A stretch of 64,000 nucleotides of DNA from Ecdyonurus torrentis (Eukaryota; Arthropoda; Insecta; Ephemeroptera; Heptageniidae), in assembly GCA_949318235.1 (NCBI GenBank), contig OX439137.1:4067789-4131788 (forward strand), given 5' to 3'. The notes beneath the pieces are model-generated. The model had not been told where the DNA came from, did no database searches, and worked only from the letters and a program-made list of their open reading frames with translations. Each line of letters starts with the position of its first letter. Positions within the stretch are counted from its first letter, which is position 1. Both the position numbers and the translations under genes were made by a program. This document shows positions 13,740 through 28,317 of the stretch, in pieces.

Positions 13740-13802
13740 CAACAAATTATATAGGGGCTATTTATAATATCTTATTATCATTTAAATAAGGAGGTTTTTA
13801 GC

Positions 13803-13833
<31 letters not shown>

Positions 13834-14926
13834 GGTAACGCTTTTTTATTACAGTATTGTTAGATATTGATGAAAATTACTTGATTGTGTATATTCAGGC
13901 TAAAACTGGTCATAAAAGTAAATCCAAGATAGCAAATGAAGCATCCTCCTGTTTGAAGGCCCCTCGGTTTTTTTAAAGGGTTTTACGTCCCATTCCAATA
14001 GTCAACGAGGTCCCTAGAGTTCCAGTCCAACCCTGTGTATGCAGTACTAGCTTCGTAGAAACTAGATTTATTACGTTGAACCATATCACATACAAATAAA
14101 AATAGGCTTTGAACAGTTTTAATTTTTGCTCTACAAAAATTTCCCAAATATGAGTCTATTATATTTTAAAACTTTTATATTTTATTTATATAATTTTTCA
14201 TGACTCCTCTAATGTAACCGTTCTTTATTAATGAACTGCCTGGGTTAATAATACAATTTTTTTTTTATGTTTATGTAATTATGACTCCTTATGTTTACGC
14301 AAAATGGGGAAAAGGAAGTGCCGGAAGAGGAAACCACGTGACGGTAAAAGTGGGAGGTAGCTCAAGTCTACACTCTTGCCAAAACAAGGTTGTTCCCTCA
14401 AAATCTGTATCCGTGGTGTTAAACCAATAAGAGAGCGTGTTATAAACCTACTAGCCAATCACAGTTGACTTTACATTGTTAATTACACTGTATCCGCTTG
14501 AAAAAGTATTTGGAGAAGTGTAGCTTGGTGCTGGCACCAACTTTTCTCCCACTTTTCACTTTTACTGTCACGTGGTTTCCTCTTCCGGCACTTCCTTTTC
14601 CCCTTTTTCCTTTTCCACACTTTGAGTAAACCTAAGCGGTCTACGTATTATAATATATGTATTGTTTAATTTAATTTTCAGGTCATACAGATAAGAGATT
14701 TTGGACATCCGGAATTCGTACTTATTTACTTTCTGCGTACACGTGGTCAAGCAGTGGACTAAGATTTGATTATACCAACTGGGCAGATAGTGAACCAAAT
14801 GAATCTATAGAAACTGTAGATGCATGTATGTTGGTTGGCAATTCATTTGAAGGAAGAAAATGGTTTGACAAATTTTGTCAATTTGAATATTATTTTATGT
14901 GTGAAGAAATGGATAAATTTGACTAA
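10400..14926 (+). CDS. Secreted C-type lectin-like protein, copy B (5 exons, complete)
   Basis: Exons at 10400-10441, 11465-11492, 12356-12435, 13575-13683 and 14682-14926 join in frame to 167 residues. The signal exon reads MKSVLVILCLSFCT. This copy looks most like a classical C-type lectin domain. All four cysteines are present (C60, C135, C152, C160). An EPN motif at 124-126 is usually linked to mannose-type binding. W147-F148-D149 sits where WND would give a calcium ligand, so the asparagine is missing. Exon 3 is the shortest of the family (80 nt). An R6 foldback element ends about 40 bp before exon 5. Two GATAAG-containing AT-rich promoter-like blocks (about 10015 and 10310) lie upstream. 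It lies about 1 kb downstream of copy A in the same orientation. Confidence in gene structure is high; sugar specificity is inference. Confidence 0.88.
10806..11030. repeat. R7 repeat (CATAATTATGC-type), lectin B intron 1
   Basis: R7 consists of many short ATAGCATAAAT/AGCATAATTTATGC phrases with imperfect inverted symmetry. Confidence 0.6.
11616..11960 (+). mobile_element. R2 MITE in lectin B intron 2
   Basis: Full-length with TTAA ends and a central TGACGTCAGAAA. Confidence 0.88.
12745..12950. mobile_element. R10 relative with poly-A run, lectin B intron 3
   Basis: Shares AACACGTAAAAGTGTGTCT and GGGGACCCTTAGCTTTCC with R10 in reverse; a 47-base A run lies inside (12868-12908 area). Confidence 0.55.
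14284..14642. mobile_element. R6 foldback element with unrelated middle, lectin B intron 4
   Basis: R6 arms contain TTTACTCAAAATGCGGAAAA and CACGTGACGGTAAAAGTGGG. Here the arms are separated by about 130 bp of different sequence. Confidence 0.78.
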
Positions 14927-15036
14927 ATAATTAATAATATTACCTGAATAACGTAATAAATAATGCTCCAAATTTGAACTTGTTTTTTATTTATTGCACT
15001 TAACATCAGTATTGCACCGAGAAATGATCGACATTC

Positions 15037-15320
15037 TTAAAGACGTAGAATACCTTGAACAAAAAAGTTGCGTAATATCCTAACAAACCTGAAAGCCAAC
15101 GTTGATTTGGCCGAAGTCATTGATTTCTAATTTATTTTGCATTCACAAAATGCCTCTTGCGGTCACTGACGTCACAGCTCACCCGGCTTACGCGTGCGTG
15201 GACCAGGTGAGCTGTGACGTCAGTGACCGCCAACGGCATTTTTTGAATGAAAAATAAATTAGAAATCAATGACTTCGGCTAAATCAACGTAGATTTTCAG
15301 GTTTGTTAGGATAACTTAGA
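15037..15320. mobile_element. R1 MITE, right end missing
   Basis: Left end TTAAAGACGTAGAATACC and full centre are present. Homology stops at GGTTTGTTAGGATAA. It lies after lectin B. Confidence 0.82.
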
Positions 15321-15324
15321 AACT

Positions 15325-15620
15325 GCAAAACTTAGAAACTTTATGATGCCATTTGAAAGTTAACAGTAACAGCTACCTATTATAACATTTTCAGAACCCT
15401 TGACTATCAGATAAGAGAGAAAGTAGTAATTGAAATTAACACGGTCTCTTATGGGACTAAAACTTTAAAAAAATTCATAATTCAAAATCTAGATCGGTGA
15501 CCCCCCAAATTTTTTAAATTTTTTAAGATACCTTATCCTAATGTATCACTTTGCAAAATTTCAGATTTTTCTTTCTTTACAATTTTTTTAGTCAAATTCC
15601 GCAGTACCTGATTTCCCGCC
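15325..15620. repeat. R8-type repeat after lectin B
   Basis: Shares CAGTACCTGATTTCCC and GTAACAGCTACCTATTATAA phrases with the copies at 34510 and 42370. Confidence 0.65.
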
Positions 15621-15835
15621 TGAAACCAAAATTTAAAAAAAATATTTTTTTGTTAATTTTTTCAAGTACATGCGTAAAGAAAGTATTTATTTTAAAAATA
15701 CCTTAGAGGATAACTGAACTGATAACAGTAATTTTACATCATAGTAAAAACAAACAAAATATTTTTACCAATTTGTTTCCTATAATATCTAGCATACCAA
15801 AGATAGTATTTACAAATTGTATACCTCAACTAAAT

Positions 15836-16202
15836 AAAAACATGAACCAAGAATTAACATTTGCTTTTTAATGATTTATCATTTTATTTTTTTATTATTT
15901 TTTTTTTAATGTGGCGCAACAAAAGAGTGTGAAAATATGCGCAACAAATCCGATTTCTGAAATCAGTAACAAGCAAACAATTAATATAAAAATGTTGCAC
16001 GGGTTGCATAAGTTAATATTTTCTTATCAGTGTTAAGACGCTGTATGTATCTGATCTCATTTATGTGTTTTTGTATACTTTGTAAATCTATATGAAACTG
16101 AAACTGAGCTACCGTTGGGTTTTGGGACAAACTAAAATGATTTATTTCCATCAAGTGTTTTGTAACATAAATGCTTATGTTTTATTGTTGTATATTCCTT
16201 TA
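15836..16202 (-). mobile_element. R2 MITE, diverged copy
   Basis: Reverse-oriented, right end ATTCCTTTAA clear, left end degraded. Confidence 0.7.
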
Positions 16203-16294
16203 ATGCACTATGAAATATTATGCAACTCCTCCAACAAACAGTGATTCGTTCATCCAGAATATTAACGTATCAATTTTTGTGGTGAATATTTTAG

Positions 16295-16475
16295 ATTTTA
16301 TTTTGGATATTTCCCCAATTGAGTTATAACTTCAAATATAAAAAGAAATTGATGTAGCCAGGGACAATCATGCGACGTAAGGGATCATCAGGTAACCAGC
16401 GACTTCTTTGACCTTTGACATGAGCACTGCGCTAACCACAGCTCCACCCAATAAAGAAACGATGGAACAAAATGC
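16295..16475 (-). pseudogene. TSPO last-exon pseudogene
   Basis: The reverse strand from a TTGCAG acceptor reads a TSPO exon 4 with [31 protein letters not shown] and [11 protein letters not shown]. Two conserved tryptophan codons are now TGA: one in the AWLSLAT motif and one in the CRAC motif. The expected terminal stop is also lost. No other TSPO exons were found between 16475 and 20000. The fragment lies between lectin copies B and the duplicated exon at 19207, about 34 kb from the living TSPO genes. Its location suggests TSPO sequence was carried along in lectin-block duplication or that the two families were once interleaved. Confidence 0.88.
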
Positions 16476-16726
16476 CTGCAACCAAAAATATACGTTATTC
16501 TTCTAGCAATTAAATTATTAATTTTATCTTTATATATACGCTTAATATTTCATTCTATAATTATATTTAAGAGATAGTATGGCCTAAAAACTATTACCTT
16601 ATTTCACAAGTTTCAAAAATTATTTTAAAGTGCTTACTAAACTTAAAAACGAGAAATTTTAAAATCTATCAATTCAAAACGTTATCAACTTTGAGAATAT
16701 GCAATAAAATATACTTCTAATATATA

Positions 16727-17050
16727 TTTTTTTGTGCAGCTACTATCAGCGCTGTGTCACTTGGATTGTGAAATGTGATTTGCATGAGCTCAATAATCTA
16801 CTAGCATTTTCACTATGTTATTGTGATCTCCACGTACAGCTACTATCAGCGCTTTGTCATCTGACTGTAAGATGTGATTTATATCAGCTCCATCATGATC
16901 TCCATGATCTACTAGCATAGTCACCTCGTCATTGTGACCTCCACTTGCAGCTGATATTAGCGCTGTGTCACCTGTCTGTGATCTGTGATTGATATTTGCT
17001 CGGAGATCTAGTAGTAGCACAATCACTGCTTTATTTACGTCATTGCGACC
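16727..17050 (-). pseudogene. Ankyrin-repeat gene fragment (decayed)
   Basis: The minus strand encodes about three and a half ankyrin units, with DTALISAASGGHNDEVTMLV, a second unit ending in KALIVAVRGDHNNIVKMLVDY, and a third beginning AHANHISQS. A TGA replaces the glycine expected after MLVDY, and a one-base frameshift precedes the next DTALIVAA. A four-residue insertion (DHDG) lies between units one and two. The 5' side is cut off by an R2 element whose TTAA starts at 17051. No start codon, flanking exon or continuation was found. It is a relic of an ankyrin-repeat protein gene; the parent gene is not in the window. Confidence 0.75.
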
Positions 17051-17378
17051 TTAAAGGAATAGACCAGAGAAAAATATCAAAACACTTTATGGGACTTATA
17101 AAAATTACTTTAGTTTGCTTCAAAACCCAACTTTAGCCCCGTAGAACTGATCAGAAATTTCGATTTATGCAACCCACACAAAATTTCATACTAATTTTTG
17201 CATGTTTCTGACGTCATAAACATGAATTTTCACGCAAATTGCATACTTTACAGTATTTTTACGCTCTCTCATGGAGCTACATTAACATTCTGGTAAAAAT
17301 TGTCATCAGTTTTGAAGATCCCATTTCATGTTTATTCATTCAAAAGCATATGTTGTTTTATGTGGTCTATGGCTTTAA
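17051..17378 (+). mobile_element. R2 MITE abutting the ankyrin relic
   Basis: Full-length with TTAA at 17051-17054 and 17375-17378. Its left end is exactly where the ankyrin reading ends. Confidence 0.9.
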
Positions 17379-17811
17379 ATAATAGCTTTTTCCTATTCCC
17401 CCCTCTTTTTTTAGACACAAGAAAAAAAACTGTAAGATGGGGGTTGATAGAAAGAACATAATACAGTAGGATCACTTAGTTGAGAAATAAGTATAATAAA
17501 TAGAATATGATAAGCAATGAATAAATAATATGGTATGTGCTCAGCATGTCAGAATAAATTACAAAGCATTGGATATATGGAAAAATCGTAAAAATTTAAG
17601 TTCGTTCCATAAACTACATACAACTCTTGAGCCAACTTCGAAATTTGTCATTTGTTAAAAACATCTGATCATGACGTCATTACTTTTTAAAACGTTTATA
17701 TATATATGTTGTTTCATTGTTATTTCTTCGTTTAGAACTTTGAACCTATTAAAAATGAACGAAACTTCACAATAAAAAGTTCCATGCTTAATATGCAACT
17801 CACTTTTTTCG

Positions 17812-17847
<36 letters not shown>

Positions 17848-18000
17848 ACCAATGAATGTGTCTTATTTTGTTGGTCAGCGATGTGTTAAAAAGATTCACT
17901 TTACTTTACAGAACAAACCGAAGAAATAATTATATTCACGAAGATAGCCCAGATCAAGGTAGAGAGCAGATGACGTATGGGTGGCTAAGTTATATTGACT

Positions 18001-18175
18001 GCTTATGTTTACTCAAAATGCGGAAAAGGAAGTTCCGGAAAAGCAAACCATGTGACGGTAAAAGGGGAGGTACCTCAGGCCTAGCTTGCTGCTGGCATCA
18101 ACTTTTCTCTCACTTTTATCATCACATGGTTTCCTTTTCCGGCACTTCCTTTTCCGTTTTGAAAGTAAAAATACG
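18001..18175. mobile_element. R6 foldback element (left duplication copy)
   Basis: Short palindrome with GGAAAAGGAAGTTCCGG-type arms. Confidence 0.85.
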
Positions 18176-18351
18176 CGCTCATTGAAATGTTGCACGTTAC
18201 TCTTTTGTTTTTAACTTAAATTTTGACATAATGAGTACAAGTATCTTGATGAGAGTGTATATTTTGTTTTACAAAATTTTACAGAAATAATGTAAAATTC
18301 AAAATTCCCATGGTGTTGATACACAATACAAGATCAATAGTATTTGTTTAT

Positions 18352-18667
18352 TTAAAGGCGTAGAACACCTTGAACAAGAAAGTTGTGTAATATCCTAAAA
18401 AGCCTGAAAATCAACATTGATTTGGCCGGAGTCATTGATTTCTAATTTATTTTTCATTCACAAAATGCCACTGGTGGACACTGACGTCAAAGCTCGCTTG
18501 TTTTACGCACGCGTAAACCAGGCAAGCTGTGGCGTCGGTGACCGCCAGTGTTATTTTATGGATGGAAAATAAATTAGAAATCAATGACTCCGGCCAAATT
18601 AACGTTGATTTTCAGGCTTGTTAGGATATTACACAAATTTTTTGTCCACGGTGTTCTACGCCTTTAA
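18352..18667. mobile_element. R1 MITE within the left duplication copy
   Basis: Full palindrome with TTAA at both ends. Identical in position to the copy at 22997, so its insertion predates the duplication. Confidence 0.9.
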
Positions 18668-19125
18668 AGTTTTCCCCACTAATTATTTTCCATTATATTA
18701 CCTATACTATATTATATTGATAAATAAAATATTAAAAATCAGCAAAACTATTAAATTCCAAAAGGTAATATTAATATATTAAAAAAATGGTCATAATTAA
18801 AAATAAAACTTTGAGTATCAGATTTTATCTAATCACATTTGCAAGTTATCAAAATATAACTGTAATTTGGCATGATTTAATAAACAAACTAAAGTCACTG
18901 TCATAATTATAAAGTCATTATCATGACATGAAGTCATATATATAAATAATATATGATTATACTGTCTAATCGTCTAATCTTTTTTTTTTTCCTTCATACT
19001 AAAAACAATTTTTTTTAAGGTAATAATTTTCTCTAAAAATTGAGTTAACATTTTATCTCTTATTTTTACAGATAATTAAGTTTAAAATCATTAATTTATT
19101 TTCAATTTTTATCAGATACCACAAA

Positions 19126-19136
19126 TATATATAAAG
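19126..19136 (+). promoter_or_regulatory. TATA box of orphan lectin exon
   Basis: TATATATAAAG, 71 bp before the ATG at 19207; same as in copy D. Confidence 0.6.
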
Positions 19137-19206
19137 ATGTTATCTATTAAATAAACTAAGACATTGTGAGCAAAGTAAAATATTGAATGCATGTTAAAGA
19201 GTTGCT

Positions 19207-19248
19207 ATGAAGACTGTACTAATTATTTTGTTTATAAGTTTTTACGCA
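19207..19248 (+). pseudogene. Orphan lectin signal exon (duplicate of copy D exon 1)
   Basis: The 42 nt encode MKTVLIILFISFYA and end in a GTAAGT donor, identical to exon 1 of copy D at 23852-23893. The sequence around it (17507-19363) matches 22155-24003 almost base for base. A TATATATAAAG box at 19126-19136 and a short GCATA/GCAAA array after the donor are included. No plus-strand exon 2 follows: the homology stops inside the array and the next lectin sequence is in reverse orientation. A transcript could start here but cannot make the lectin domain from what is visible. Confidence 0.8.
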
Positions 19249-19272
19249 GTAAGTATTAATAGCTATGTACTG

Positions 19273-19370
19273 TACATAGCATAGCATATAGCATAGCATA
19301 GCATAGCATAGCATAGCATAGCATAGCAAAGCATAGCAAAGCAAAGCAAAGCAAAGCAAACCAAAACATA
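19273..19370 (+). repeat. GCATA/GCAAA pentanucleotide array (intron 1 of orphan exon)
   Basis: Short array starting 25 bp after the splice donor, first GCATA then GCAAA units. It is the truncated twin of the array in copy D. Confidence 0.95.
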
Positions 19371-19647
19371 GCTCTAAATATTTTAAATATTACTATATAA
19401 GTTAAATGTTTAGATTAGAGTTACAAAAATTTGACGAGACGAATATAATGTGGCATATTATGGTACTGTACTAAACTAAGAAGATGTAAATTACTACATA
19501 TAAAATCTAATTGCAAGTACGTATACGTAAATATAAACTTACTGCAATGGAACTCACGAAGTAAAAGCTTCCATTAATGTTTACAAGACCACCACGGTTC
19601 TCCAAATTTATTTCTTCTGTGTCTGCTGGTGTTGCTGTAAAGAATGA

Positions 19648-19715
19648 ATAAATTATAGACGCCTTTCACATCATTGCGCTTTGACGCCATGTTTGTGGTG
19701 CCTAATGCATTGGCC
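19648..19715. repeat. R9 fragment
   Basis: ATAGACGCCTTTCACATC and CCATGTTTGTGGTGCC match the end of R9. Confidence 0.6.
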
Positions 19716-19779
19716 TGCTGCTCAATGTAAGTGACTTTTATACTCCATTTTTTTTAAATATAACACTTCACCTGATAAG

Positions 19780-20130
19780 TTAAAGCCATAGACCAGATAA
19801 AACCACATGTGCTTTTTAATAAATAAAAACGAAATGGGATCTTCAAAACTGATGACAATTTTTACCAGAATGTTAATGTAGCCCCACGAGAGAGCGTGAA
19901 AAAACTGTAAAGTATGCAATTTGCGTGAAAATTCATGTTTATGACGTCAGAAACATGCAATAATTAGTTGAAAATGTTATGCAGGTTGCATAAATCGAAT
20001 TTTATAATCTCTGCTACGGGGCTACTCTTGGGTTTTAAGACAAACTATTAACTAACGTCATTTATGTAAATCCCATTAAGTATTTTGTGATATATATGCA
20101 TATGTTTTTCTCTATGGTCTATTCCTTTAA
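19780..20130 (-). mobile_element. R2 MITE in inverted lectin C intron 2
   Basis: Full-length, reverse orientation, at the same intron position as the copy at 39045, so inserted before the inverted duplication. Confidence 0.9.
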
Positions 20131-20672
20131 ATAAAAGTTGCTAATGTAGAACGCATCACTATACTCAAAAATGTCAAATGCATGGATGATCAAACATGTA
20201 ACAAATATATAAAGAATTAATCCAAGAAATTGCAAAGTTTTTAGAATACTTACTTACATCCTGCTGCTGAAAAAGGTAGAGTGTAAACTGGAAATAAGAA
20301 TGATTTTTTATTAAATAAATGAATTTAATTATAAATTCTAAATAATTGATTAATACTTAAATGGTAACGCTGCTATATAAAGATAAAAAATATAAGTTAT
20401 AGGGACAAAATTACGTATTATATTTCATAATATGCATTGTTATGGTATAAGACGCCAAATGCAATATAAATATATGCAATATAAATTCAAGTAAGATATT
20501 TTCAAATTAATATAAATTTTGGAATTATACTTTTTTTAAAGCAATGATTTTTTCTTTTACTAATGGTTATGCAATAAATGTTATGTAATAATTTATGCTA
20601 TACTTAGTTATATAACATTTTATTAATGATGTTTATTTGGAACAGCATAATTTAATTATGCAGTACAATATC

Positions 20673-21074
20673 ATGCTATGCTATGCTATGCTATGCTATA
20701 CTATACTATACTATACTATACTATACTATACTATACTATACTATACTATACTATACTATACTATACTATACTATACTATACTATACTATACTATACTATA
20801 CTATACTATACTATACTATACTATACTATACTATACTATACTATACTATACTATACTATACAATACTATACTATACTATACAATACTATACCATACCATA
20901 CCATACCATACCATACCATACCATACCATACCATACCATACCATACCATACCATACCATACCATACCATACCATACCATACCATACCATACCATACCATA
21001 CCATACCATACCATACCATACCATACCATACCATACCATACCATACCATACCATACCATACCATACCATACCAT
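20673..21074 (-). repeat. Pentanucleotide array (GCTAT, CTATA, CCATA blocks), lectin C intron 1
   Basis: Three homogeneous blocks of a 5-bp repeat: about five GCTAT, then about 37 CTATA with two CAATA variants, then about 38 CCATA. It begins about 6 bp from the donor of the minus-strand signal exon. No reading frame has stops, which creates false open frames. Confidence 0.97.
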
Positions 21075-21378
21075 ACTCACTGTACAAAAACTTAAGCACA
21101 ACGTAATTAGTACAGGCTTCATAGCAATTGCTGTAAAGTTTAGTTAAAATAAGCTTCATATATAATCACTAGAGAGCGCAAAAATAGTTTTTCGACTATT
21201 GCCATTATGTCGACTATTGCTAGTATTATTTCATATCTCCACCGATCTCAACAAATGGGGCATTTTAAACCAATAAAAAAATCGACTATTTTCGACTATT
21301 TCGAGCTTAACGACTATTTCACGATAAATCGACTATTTGTCGACTATTTTGCACTTTTTTTAAGTTTTTAAGGAGATT

Positions 21379-21928
21379 TCCACTAAAAATCGGCGATATA
21401 TATCGATATATCGGATAATATCGATATTATCGTTACTTTTTTGAGGCGATATGTATCGATATATCGATACATAAATCTGACTATCGGTATTCAATACTTT
21501 TTGAAAAAAATTCATAGTAATTTATTTATAATTCAAATAGCAAGCTAGTTTTTGCGCGCTCTGTTGTACCAACGAATCAGCGCGTGCAGCTGAGAGGGCA
21601 CTGTGTATAAAAGCGCACTGCCACTTACCTCCACAGCTCAGTCAGCTAGTAGATGTTGTGTATGAATCATCTCTAGCTGTACAGTAGAACTCTCTGCCGT
21701 GCCTTGCCTGATGCGAGTCCTAGGTAAATTTGATACTATTTTGTAATAGTATTTTGTAATACCCTCTTATTTTTTTTTTCATTGTTTTTATCGCGTTTTA
21801 GAAAGTCGTCGATATTTTTCAGATATATCGATAATTTTCTTCGACATTATTTAATTAGTATTATAGTAATTTTGAAAATACCCGATATAAAAAGTATCGA
21901 TACTTTTCTATATATCGCCGATCCCTAA
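21379..21928. mobile_element. Nested TIR element with TATCGATA-rich ends and a promoter-like core
   Basis: The left end contains ATCGGCGATATATATCGATA and the right end TATATATCGCCGATCCC, with many ATCGATA motifs near both. The ends resemble hAT-type elements. The interior 21530-21730 is GC-richer and carries a TATA box and initiator. No transposase frame is visible. Confidence 0.65.
21606..21642 (+). promoter_or_regulatory. TATA box plus TCAGT initiator
   Basis: TATAAAAG begins at 21606 and CTCAGTCAG at 21637-21645. The initiator A (21640) is 34 bp downstream of the TATA start, close to arthropod core-promoter spacing. A donor-like CTAGGTAAAT follows at about 21720. It is probably the remnant promoter of an autonomous ancestor of the nested element. 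Confidence 0.45.
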
Positions 21929-22645
21929 TTTGAGTATTTAGATACTAAAATTACTGTTTAACATTAAATTAAATTATTTTTTACTCACAAAATCTCTCTT
22001 TTTTATCATTCTTTATATAAATTTATGTTTAAAAAATCGACTTTTTTCGACTTTTTTGTATAAAATCGACTATTTATCGACTATATGCACCATAAATCAT
22101 CGACTATATAGTCGACTATTTTGTCAAAATGATCGACTATTTTTGCGCTCTCTAATGATAAGCAATGAATAAATAATATGGTATGTACTCAGCATGTCAG
22201 AATAAATTACAAAGCATTGGATATATGGAAAAATCGTAAAGATTTAAGTTCGTTCCATAAACTACATACAACTCTTGAGCCAACTTCGAAATTTGTCATT
22301 TGTTAAAAACATCTGATCATGACGTCATTACTTTTTTAATACGTTTATATATATATGTTGTTTCATTGTTATTTCTTCGTTGAGAACTTTGAACCTATTA
22401 AAAATGAACGAAACTTCACAATAAAAAGTTCCATGCTTAATATGCAACTCACTTTTTTCGGCCAAAAAAAAAAATAATAATAATAATAATCAACCAATGA
22501 ATGTGTCTTATTTTGTTGGCCAGCGATGTGTTAAAAAGATTCACTATACTTTACAGAGCAAACCGTAGAAATAATTATATTCACGAAGATAGCCCAGATC
22601 AAGGTAGAGAGCAGATGACGTATGGGTGGCTAAGTTATATTGACT

Positions 22646-22820
22646 GCTTATGTTTACTCAAAATGCGGAAAAGGAAGTGCCGGAAAAGCAAACCATGTGA
22701 CGGTAAAAGGGGAGGTACCTCAGGCCTAGCTTGCTGCTGGCATCAACTTTTCTCTCACTTTTATCGTCACATGGTTTCCTTTTCCGGCACTTCCTTTTCC
22801 GTTTTGAAAGTAAAAATACG
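22646..22820. mobile_element. R6 foldback element (right duplication copy)
   Basis: Twin of 18001-18175. Confidence 0.85.
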
Positions 22821-22996
22821 CGCTCATTGAAATGTTGCACGTTACTCTTTTGTTTTTAACTTAAATTTTGACATAATGAGTACAAGTATCTTGATGAGAG
22901 TGTATATTTTGTTTTACAAAATTTTACAGAAATAATGTAAAATTCAAAATTCCCATGGTGTTGATACACAATACAAGATCAATAGTATTTGTTTAT

Positions 22997-23312
22997 TTAA
23001 AGGCGTAGAACACCTTGAACAAAAAAGTTGTGTAATATCCTAAAAAGCCTGAAAATCAACATTGATTTGGCCGGAGTCATTGATTTCTAATTTATTTTTC
23101 ATTCACAAAATGCCACTGGTGGACACTGACGTCAAAGCTCGCTTGTTTTACGCACGCGTAAACCAGGCAAGCTGTGGCGTCGGTGACCGCCAGTGTTATT
23201 TTATGGATGGAAAATAAATTAGAAATCAATGACTCCGGCCAAATTAACGTTGATTTTCAGGCTTGTTAGGATATTACACAAATTTTTTGTCCACGGTGTT
23301 CTACGCCTTTAA
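22997..23312. mobile_element. R1 MITE within the right duplication copy
   Basis: Twin of the element at 18352-18667. Confidence 0.9.
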
Positions 23313-23770
23313 AGTTTTCCCCACTAATTATTTTCCATTATATTACCTATACTATATTATATTGATAAATAAAATATTAAAAATCAGCAAAACTATTAAA
23401 TTCCAAAAGGTAATATTAATATATTAAAAAAATGGTCATAATTAAAAATAAAACTTTGAGTATCAGATTTTATCTAATCACATTTGCAAGTCATCAAAAT
23501 ATAACTGTAATTTGGCATGATTTAATAAACAAACTAAAGTCACTGTCATAATTATAAAGTCATTATCATGACATGAAGTCATATATATAAATAATATATG
23601 ATTATACTGTCTAATCGTCTAATCTTTTTTTTTTTCCTTCATACTAAAAACAATTTTTTTTAAGGTAATAATTTTCTCTAAAAATTGAGTTAACATTTTA
23701 TCTCTTATTTTTACAGATAATTAAGTTTAAAATCATTAATTTATTTTCAATTTTTATCAGATACCACAAA

Positions 23771-23781
23771 TATATATAAAG
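23771..23781 (+). promoter_or_regulatory. TATA box of lectin D
   Basis: TATATATAAAG, 71 bp before the ATG at 23852, followed by GACATTGTGAGCAAA, which is also near other lectin starts. Confidence 0.6.
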
Positions 23782-23851
23782 ATGTTATCTATTAAATAAA
23801 CTAAGACATTGTGAGCAAAGTAAAATATTGAATGCATGTTAAAGAGTTGCT

Positions 23852-28275
<4,424 letters not shown>

Positions 28276-28317
28276 TAGAAAATATGAGATATTAATGTTA
28301 TTTTTTTTTTAACTACA

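Larger units (their letters stand above)
17507..19363 (+). repeat. Direct duplication, left copy (1.85 kb)
   Basis: It matches 22155-24003 with a nearly constant offset of about 4645 bp and only scattered differences. It includes R6 and R1 elements, the lectin promoter, the signal exon and the start of the pentanucleotide array. It ends within the array (GCAAACCAAAAC against GCAAACCATAGC). Confidence 0.92.
19543..21122 (-). pseudogene. Inverted, truncated lectin copy C (exons 1-3 only)
   Basis: On the minus strand, exon 1 is 21081-21122 (MKPVLITLCLSFCT, donor GTGAGT). Exon 2 begins at 20287 and ends at 20258 or 20254, and exon 3 is 19543-19634. Exon 3 encodes the usual stalk (PADTEEINLENRGG, then VNINGSFYF). 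Exons 4 and 5 are not found downstream on this strand; plus-strand duplicated sequence lies there instead. The block 19780-21165 is an inverted near-copy of the 5' part of pseudogene F, including a shared R2 insertion in intron 2. Intron 1 holds a 0.4-kb TATAG/TATGG array. The first exon 2 donor breaks the reading frame; a second GTAAGT 4 nt on restores it. Probably a dead fragment. Confidence 0.82.
19780..21165 (-). repeat. Inverted duplication partner of 36990-39387
   Basis: The reverse complement matches the 5' part of lectin F: promoter, signal exon, TATGG/TATAG array, exon 2 and an R2 element at the same intron 2 position. It lacks the 994-bp insertion found in F. Similarity ends at the R2 border on the inner side. 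Confidence 0.88.
21170..22154. mobile_element. 985-bp TIR element at a duplication junction
   Basis: Ends are TAGAGAGCGCAAAAATAG and CTATTTTTGCGCTCTCTA, with CGACTATT repeats just inside both ends. The left flank is lectin C promoter sequence and the right flank is the start of the direct duplication. No target duplication is present, which fits a rearrangement breakpoint. A second element (21379-21928) is nested within it. Confidence 0.78.

Noticed and set aside
17856..18195. 109-residue frame and its copy at 22501
   Set aside because: Composed of duplicated lectin 5' flank and an R6 palindrome; no domain and no coding pattern.
20695..21074. CRISPR-like or satellite array
   Set aside because: There are no spacers; it is a simple 5-bp tandem repeat in an animal intron.
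20637..21159. Long open frames reading YTILYYTILYY and GMVWYGMVWY on both strands
   Set aside because: They are translations of a stop-free 5-bp tandem array in an intron, open in all frames.
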